DNA of 64,000 bases from Paenibacillus sp. FSL R7-0337 (GTDB lineage Bacteria > Bacillota > Bacilli > Paenibacillales > Paenibacillaceae), in the NCBI RefSeq assembly GCF_037969875.1, contig NZ_CP150218.1, positions 6,386,001 to 6,450,000 on the forward strand. The letters run 5' to 3'. The translations under genes were made by a program, and so were the position numbers. Shown here piece by piece: positions 59,488 through 64,000 of this stretch; the stretch's first letter is position 1, and each line of letters begins with the position of its first letter. The notes under the pieces are model-generated. The model saw nothing but the letters and a program-made list of their open reading frames with translations. It did no database searches and was not told the DNA's origin.

Positions 59488-59763
59488 ATGCAAACAACTT
59501 TCAGAATTATTGACGAAGACGGAATTCACGCACGCCCGGCAACAGCGCTGGTAAATACAGCTACAAAATTTAAAGGCACTGAAGCTTTTGCAGAAGCTAA
59601 AGGCAAAAAAGTTACCCTTAAATCCATCCTGGGCGTTCTGTCCCTGGGCCTTGAAGCAGGAGATACCCTGACCCTTATTACTGAGGGCAGTGAAGAAGCA
59701 GAAGCACTGAACGCGCTGCAGGAGGTTATGGTTAAAGAAGGGCTGGGAGAAGTTCATGAATAA
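59488..59763 (+). CDS. ptsH: phosphocarrier HPr
   Basis: 91-residue phosphocarrier. The EI-phosphorylated His lies in DGIHARPAT (residue 14 here) and the HPr-kinase target Ser46 in LKSILGVLSLG, so it can also serve as CcpA co-repressor in catabolite control; a matching cre site occurs at 23655. ATG 59488 has only a weak ribosome site. It overlaps ptsI by 8 nt. Confidence 0.97.
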   Translation: MQTTFRIIDEDGIHARPATALVNTATKFKGTEAFAEAKGKKVTLKSILGVLSLGLEAGDTLTLITEGSEEAEALNALQEVMVKEGLGEVHE

Positions 59764-61468
59764 GATTTCAGGAATCGCGGCTTCCGCAGGTATTGCAGTA
59801 GCCCGTGCCTTTATCCTGGAACACCCGGACTATACCATTACCAAAACAGCGGTCACTGATGTGGACGCTGAGCTTGCGAAGCTGAATGATGCCCTGGATA
59901 AATCCAGAGGCGAACTTCAGACCATCAAAGAGCGCACCTTGGCTGAGCTTGGCGAGAAGAAGGCAGAGATTTTTGAATCGCATCTGCTGATCCTTGATGA
60001 CCCTGAGCTCATTACCCCTGTAATGGACAAAATCCGTGAGGAATCGGTAAATGCGGACTACGCACTGAATGAAGTAGCTACTCAATTCGTGGAAATGTTC
60101 CAGAACATGAAGAGCGCTTACCTGCAGGAACGTGCAGCAGATATGCGTGACGTAACCAAGCGTGTACTGAACCATCTGCTTGGTATTCACTATGTGAGCC
60201 CGGCTGAGATCAGTGAAGAGGTTATCGTTATTGCACTGGATCTGACCCCATCAGATACAGCACAGCTTAACCGCAATTTCGTCAAAGGCTTCACCACCAA
60301 TATCGGCGGACGGACTTCGCATTCGGCCATTATGGCCCGTTCCTTGGAAATTCCGGCGGTTGTAGGCACGAAGAACGTGATGTCCCTGGTCAAAGCAGGC
60401 GACCTGGTCATCGTGGATGGTCTGAGCGGCGATGTGCTGATGAACCCTTCGGAAGCTGAGGTTGCCGAGTATACTGCGAAGCAGGAAGCTTACGATATTC
60501 AGATTGCTGAATGGAAAAAGCTCCGCGACGAGCCAACGGTATCTGCCGACGGCAAGCATGTAGAGCTGGCAGCCAACATCGGGACTCCGAATGATGTGAC
60601 TGGCGTTATTGAGAACGGCGGCGAAGGTGTAGGTCTGTACCGCACCGAGTTCCTCTATATGGGCCGCGATAAGCTGCCTTCCGAAGAAATCCAGTATAAC
60701 GCCTACAAGACCGTGCTTGAGAATATGCAAGGCAAGCCGGTAGTAGTACGTACGCTGGATATCGGCGGAGATAAGGAGCTGCCTTATCTGGAGCTCCCGA
60801 AGGAAATGAACCCGTTCCTCGGCTATCGTGCGATTCGTCTCTGTCTGGACCGTCAGGATATCTTCCGCACCCAGCTGCGTGCCTTGCTCAGAGCAAGCGT
60901 CCACGGCGACCTGCGCATTATGTTCCCGATGATTGCAACCCTTGGTGAATTCCGTGCAGCCCGTGATCTGTTGCTGGATGAGAAGGCTAAGCTGCGTGAA
61001 GAAGGCAAAGAAGTATCGGGCAGCATCCAGCTGGGCATCATGGTAGAGATTCCTTCAACGGCTGTACTGGCGGATCAGTTCGCCAAGGAAGTGGATTTCT
61101 TCAGTATCGGAACCAACGACCTTATCCAATATACAATGGCTGCGGACCGTATGAATGAACAGGTATCCTACCTGTATCAGCCATACAACCCGGCAATTCT
61201 GCGACTGGTCAAAATCGTCATCGATGCTGCACACGCCGAAGGCAAATGGACCGGTATGTGTGGAGAAATGGCGGGGGATGCCACGGCTATTCCTCTGCTG
61301 CTTGGTCTTGGCCTCGATGAATTCAGCATGAGCGCTACCTCTATTCTGCCAGCACGCAGTCAGATCTCCAAGCTGTCTGCGGCCGACATGAAGGAAATGG
61401 CTGCCCAGGCCCTGCAACTCGGCACGGCCGAGGAAGTAGCCGCACTGGTGCAATCCCGCGTGAATTAA
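59756..61468 (+). CDS. ptsI: PTS enzyme I
   Basis: 570-residue cytoplasmic enzyme that passes phosphate from PEP to HPr. Active His189 lies in GGRTSHSAIMARSLEIP. The PEP-binding domain shows GVGLYRTEFLYMGRD, DIGGDKELPYLELPKEMNPFLGYRAIR and FSIGTNDLIQYTMAADR. It overlaps the ptsH end and is translated together with it. The order ptsG-ptsH-ptsI follows Bacillus. Confidence 0.97.
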   Translation: MNKISGIAASAGIAVARAFILEHPDYTITKTAVTDVDAELAKLNDALDKSRGELQTIKERTLAELGEKKAEIFESHLLILDDPELITPVMDKIREESVNADYALNEVATQFVEMFQNMKSAYLQERAADMRDVTKRVLNHLLGIHYVSPAEISEEVIVIALDLTPSDTAQLNRNFVKGFTTNIGGRTSHSAIMARSLEIPAVVGTKNVMSLVKAGDLVIVDGLSGDVLMNPSEAEVAEYTAKQEAYDIQIAEWKKLRDEPTVSADGKHVELAANIGTPNDVTGVIENGGEGVGLYRTEFLYMGRDKLPSEEIQYNAYKTVLENMQGKPVVVRTLDIGGDKELPYLELPKEMNPFLGYRAIRLCLDRQDIFRTQLRALLRASVHGDLRIMFPMIATLGEFRAARDLLLDEKAKLREEGKEVSGSIQLGIMVEIPSTAVLADQFAKEVDFFSIGTNDLIQYTMAADRMNEQVSYLYQPYNPAILRLVKIVIDAAHAEGKWTGMCGEMAGDATAIPLLLGLGLDEFSMSATSILPARSQISKLSAADMKEMAAQALQLGTAEEVAALVQSRVN

Positions 61469-61550
61469 TTCGTTCTACTCTGGTTAACTGCATTCCGCAG
61501 TTAGCTGCTCCCCGTCAGAGGAGCATTGGTTATAACTCCAACTACTTTCC

Positions 61551-61577
61551 GGCCTCCTTTACAGGGGGCTTTTTTTT
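61551..61577 (+). terminator. terminator of pts operon
   Basis: GCCTCC (61552-61557) pairs with GGGGGC (61564-61569), followed by eight T. A second hairpin, TAACTGC with GCAGTTA at 61485-61503, stands just after the ptsI stop. Confidence 0.75.
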
Positions 61578-61669
61578 GTGAAGTGATTTGAATTTCAGCA
61601 AATCTGGAACCGCCCGTTCGGGCGTTATTTTATATAATGAGTCCATTACTTTCGGAGGGTGGAACCATT

Positions 61670-62914
61670 GTGCAGAGATTCAGTGCTTCACAGATTTATT
61701 TGTTCCATGTGTTTATGTTGTCGCTTGCGGCCAGTACGATATTTACAACCTACAGTATTTATTATGTAGTCGACCTTAAGCTGAATCCGCTTCAGCTTGT
61801 GCTGATTGGAACGGTGCTGGAGATAACGGTGCTTGTGTTCGAGGGAATAACAGGGGTGGTCGCCGATACCTACAGCCGCAGGCTGTCAGTCATAATTGCT
61901 ATGTTCGTTGTGGGGAGTGCTTTTGTCCTTGAAGGAAGCATTGTCTGGATCATGCAACCGGCTTCCCTGTTGCCTGCCTTCGGCTGGCTGCTGATCTCCC
62001 AGATGCTGTACGGGATCGGCTGGACCTTCCTGAGCGGAGCGGATACCGCATGGATTGTGGACGAGCTTGGAGAAGAGCAGACGGGAAGACTCTTCATGCG
62101 CTCCAAAATATTCGGCTTAAGCGCTTCCCTGCTGGGCATCGCGGTCAGCGTAGGATTATCCCATGTTGCGTCTAATCTCCCTTTTCTGGCGGGTGGAGTC
62201 ATCTATTTCGTCCTGGGGTTCCTATTGATCCGGTACATGAAGGAGACGGGGTTCATACGCCGGAAGCGTGAGCCGCAATCCTCTGCTATCCGTGAGCTGG
62301 GCAAGACCTGGGTCAGCGGCGCCTCTATCCTGAGGCATCATCCGCTGCTCCTGCTGCTGACAGTTGTAACTTTATTTAGCGGTGCTGCGTCTGAAGGATA
62401 TGACCGTCTGTGGCAAGTCTTTCTTATGAATGAAGTCGGGTTTCCAGAGATAGGAGTCTCGATGGCGGCTGGCTTCGGGCTGATCAGTGCGGCGACGACT
62501 CTGCTGGGTGTGCTGGCTGTCTATATAGCCGGGAGAATCATTGATTTGCAAAAGGAACGTCAAGTAGCGGCCGCTTTGTTCCTTCTGACATCCGTACGTG
62601 CCGGCTGCATTATCATGGTGGCACTTGCGCCTAATTTCTACTGGGCGATCGGGGCGGTACTGCTCCTGGGGGTGGTCGCTTCGGTCAGTGATCCGATCTA
62701 TACCACCTGGCTGAACACGAAGCTGCCATCCCGGAACCGGGCTACACTCTTGTCGATGATCAGCCAGTCCGATGCTCTGGGCCAGAGCGCAGGCGGTCCG
62801 GTTGTGGGTTATATCGGCAGCCGGATCTCTATCAGAGCTTCGCTGCTGTCGGCGGGCTTCCTGCTGGTACCTGTAATCGCGTTATACGGCAGGGTGCTGC
62901 GGAAGCGGCCCTGA
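61670..62914 (+). CDS. MFS transporter
   Basis: About 414 residues with twelve predicted helices. The loop after helix 2 reads GVVADTYSRR, the MFS motif A. GTG 61670 follows CGGAGGGTGG; an ATG at 61637 lies within a TATAAT box (61633-61638) and is not a likely start. It resembles drug-efflux or macrolide-type MFS proteins, but the substrate is not recognisable. Confidence 0.88.
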   Translation: MQRFSASQIYLFHVFMLSLAASTIFTTYSIYYVVDLKLNPLQLVLIGTVLEITVLVFEGITGVVADTYSRRLSVIIAMFVVGSAFVLEGSIVWIMQPASLLPAFGWLLISQMLYGIGWTFLSGADTAWIVDELGEEQTGRLFMRSKIFGLSASLLGIAVSVGLSHVASNLPFLAGGVIYFVLGFLLIRYMKETGFIRRKREPQSSAIRELGKTWVSGASILRHHPLLLLLTVVTLFSGAASEGYDRLWQVFLMNEVGFPEIGVSMAAGFGLISAATTLLGVLAVYIAGRIIDLQKERQVAAALFLLTSVRAGCIIMVALAPNFYWAIGAVLLLGVVASVSDPIYTTWLNTKLPSRNRATLLSMISQSDALGQSAGGPVVGYIGSRISIRASLLSAGFLLVPVIALYGRVLRKRP

Positions 62915-63242
62915 TGTTTTGGATTATTTTACAATTGTCATGGAACCGCTGGACAAGTATACTTTCGATTAACTAGCACCTATAACTTCATTAGCTTAAA
63001 TCCCCGGCGATCCATGCCGATATAGGATATATCCGGTGACACAATTCAACCCTTAACCCAGACCTGTGAACATAGTGTTACATATTATATAAAGAACCCT
63101 ATGTAGCAATTCCGGCGTCATCCGCTTGCAGAGCTGTGCAAGTACAAAGTATTAGTTCAAGAGAATATGGACATAGCTTGATAGTAATAGAATGATAGTT
63201 CTCCGGGAGTATTACGGATGAGCGTAGGGATGGTGAATAGCA
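62915..63242. other. spacer with no supported gene
   Basis: 328 nt between the MFS gene and pullulanase. It is AT-rich, with TATA-like boxes near 63083-63092, but I cannot assign a promoter pair, terminator or RNA with confidence. Confidence 0.5.
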
Positions 63243-64000
63243 ATGAGCAGCAATTATATACAAGCAGAACAAGAAATCGATACCTATCAAGGCAATGACC
63301 TCGGGTTAATCTACACAGCGGAATGTTGTGTATTCAAAGTCTGGGCGCCAACAGCCTTCACAGTGTCGCTCGTATTATATGCAACAGGCGGAAACGGGCT
63401 GACCCCGCAGACCACAGATTACAAGGACAGCGGCAAAATTCTTAGTATGGAGCGCACTGAGGGCGGGGTATGGACGATCCAGGTTCCCGGTAATCTCAAG
63501 GGGAAATATTATATGTACCGCGCCGTATTTGCGGACGGGTCGATTAATGAAGCGGCCGATCCTTACGCTACGGCTGTGTCGGCCAATGGAACTCGGACGG
63601 CCATCGTGGATTTGTCCGAGACACACCCGGATGGCTGGGAGAACGATGCTTCTCCGGTGCTGCCGCATCCGGCAGATGCTGTAATCTATGAGCTGCATGT
63701 GCGCGATTTCTCGTCAGACCCTAGCTCTGGTCTGACGTATAAGGGGAAGTTCAAGGCCTTCACCGAGACTGGCCTGCGTGATGAGGCAGGTCATCTGCTG
63801 GGCATTGATCATCTGGCTGAGCTGGGCATCACGCATGTTCATCTGCTGCCGGTGTTCGATTACCAGACGGTGGATGAGCTGGGCAAGGCAGGGGAAGAAC
63901 CGGCATCCTCCATCTTCACAGACTACAACTGGGGCTATGATCCCCAGCACTATAATGTGCCGGAAGGCTCTTACAGCACAGACCCGGCTAACCCGCTAAC
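63243..64000 (+). CDS. pulA: type I pullulanase, 5' part
   Basis: Starch-debranching enzyme; 252 codons are visible and the frame runs off the window. A CBM48-like N-terminal domain (LIYTAECCVFKVWAPTA) is followed by the start of the GH13 barrel: VIYELHVRDFS, LAELGITHVHLLPVFD and the type I pullulanase signature YNWGYDPQHYNVPEGSY. ATG 63243 follows GGTGA; no signal peptide is seen, so the enzyme is cytoplasmic. This frame starts beside, not inside, any other gene. Confidence 0.93.
   Translation, partial: MSSNYIQAEQEIDTYQGNDLGLIYTAECCVFKVWAPTAFTVSLVLYATGGNGLTPQTTDYKDSGKILSMERTEGGVWTIQVPGNLKGKYYMYRAVFADGSINEAADPYATAVSANGTRTAIVDLSETHPDGWENDASPVLPHPADAVIYELHVRDFSSDPSSGLTYKGKFKAFTETGLRDEAGHLLGIDHLAELGITHVHLLPVFDYQTVDELGKAGEEPASSIFTDYNWGYDPQHYNVPEGSYSTDPANPL

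Overview
The window reads as chromosomal DNA of a spore-forming Bacillota of the Paenibacillus type. Three things point there: the B. subtilis-like block alaS, yrzL, ruvX, yrzB, mltG, yrrN, yrrO, pbpI and yrrI; T-box, GlcT/RAT, sigma-D-like and sigma-W-like control signals; and moderate GC with several families of short intergenic repeats. All family assignments were made by reading the sequence; no database was searched.

Layout. 1-2.4 kb: 3' part of a trpB that is not followed by trpA, then a MocR-type regulator. 2.4-11 kb: tRNA-Pro(CGG) on the minus strand, a T-box leader and alaS, then yrzL, ruvX and two small acidic DUF1292-type genes, mltG, and two U32 tRNA-hydroxylation genes. 11-13.5 kb: a chemoreceptor with a sigma-D-like promoter. 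13.5-14.5 kb: repeat-rich spacer and a small orphan gene.

14.5-31.2 kb is the most coherent accessory block, a beta-mannooligosaccharide locus. It holds a sensor kinase whose end overlaps or abuts a solute-binding lipoprotein gene, a LacI regulator, an IS1182-type remnant between two inverted copies of a structured repeat, mannosylglucose phosphorylase and cellobiose 2-epimerase on the minus strand, an AraC-type response regulator, a complete ABC importer (binding protein and two permeases), a second GH130 phosphorylase, a CE7 acetyl esterase and a second chemoreceptor. The genes give a readable pathway: sense, swim, import, deacetylate, shorten mannooligosaccharides by phosphorolysis, then epimerise mannobiose to mannosylglucose and split it to mannose-1-phosphate and glucose. 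An 11-mer, TTGTTATTGTT, lies 45-57 nt upstream of the first gene of three units in this block.

31.2-37.8 kb: an IS110-family element, pbpI, a convergent AI-2E family transporter and a polysaccharide deacetylase. 38-45 kb: ilvD, an acyltransferase, an alpha/beta hydrolase, a HAD phosphatase, a sirtuin and an aldo/keto reductase. 44.8-49.7 kb: an AraC regulator divergent from galKET. 50-57 kb: an iron-dependent alcohol dehydrogenase, the yuaF-floT membrane operon behind a sigma-W-like promoter, and an ABC exporter pair. 56-61.5 kb: the glucose PTS (glcT, RAT/terminator, ptsG, ptsH, ptsI). 61.6-64 kb: an MFS transporter and the start of a type I pullulanase cut by the window edge.

The most interesting items are the possible three-component mannan sensor with its shared motif, the inverted structured repeat whose two copies differ by compensating base changes, a separate 20-bp motif family recurring in two distant spacers, and the rearranged yrr cluster, which lacks trmR, udk and greA and carries a 22-kb insertion.
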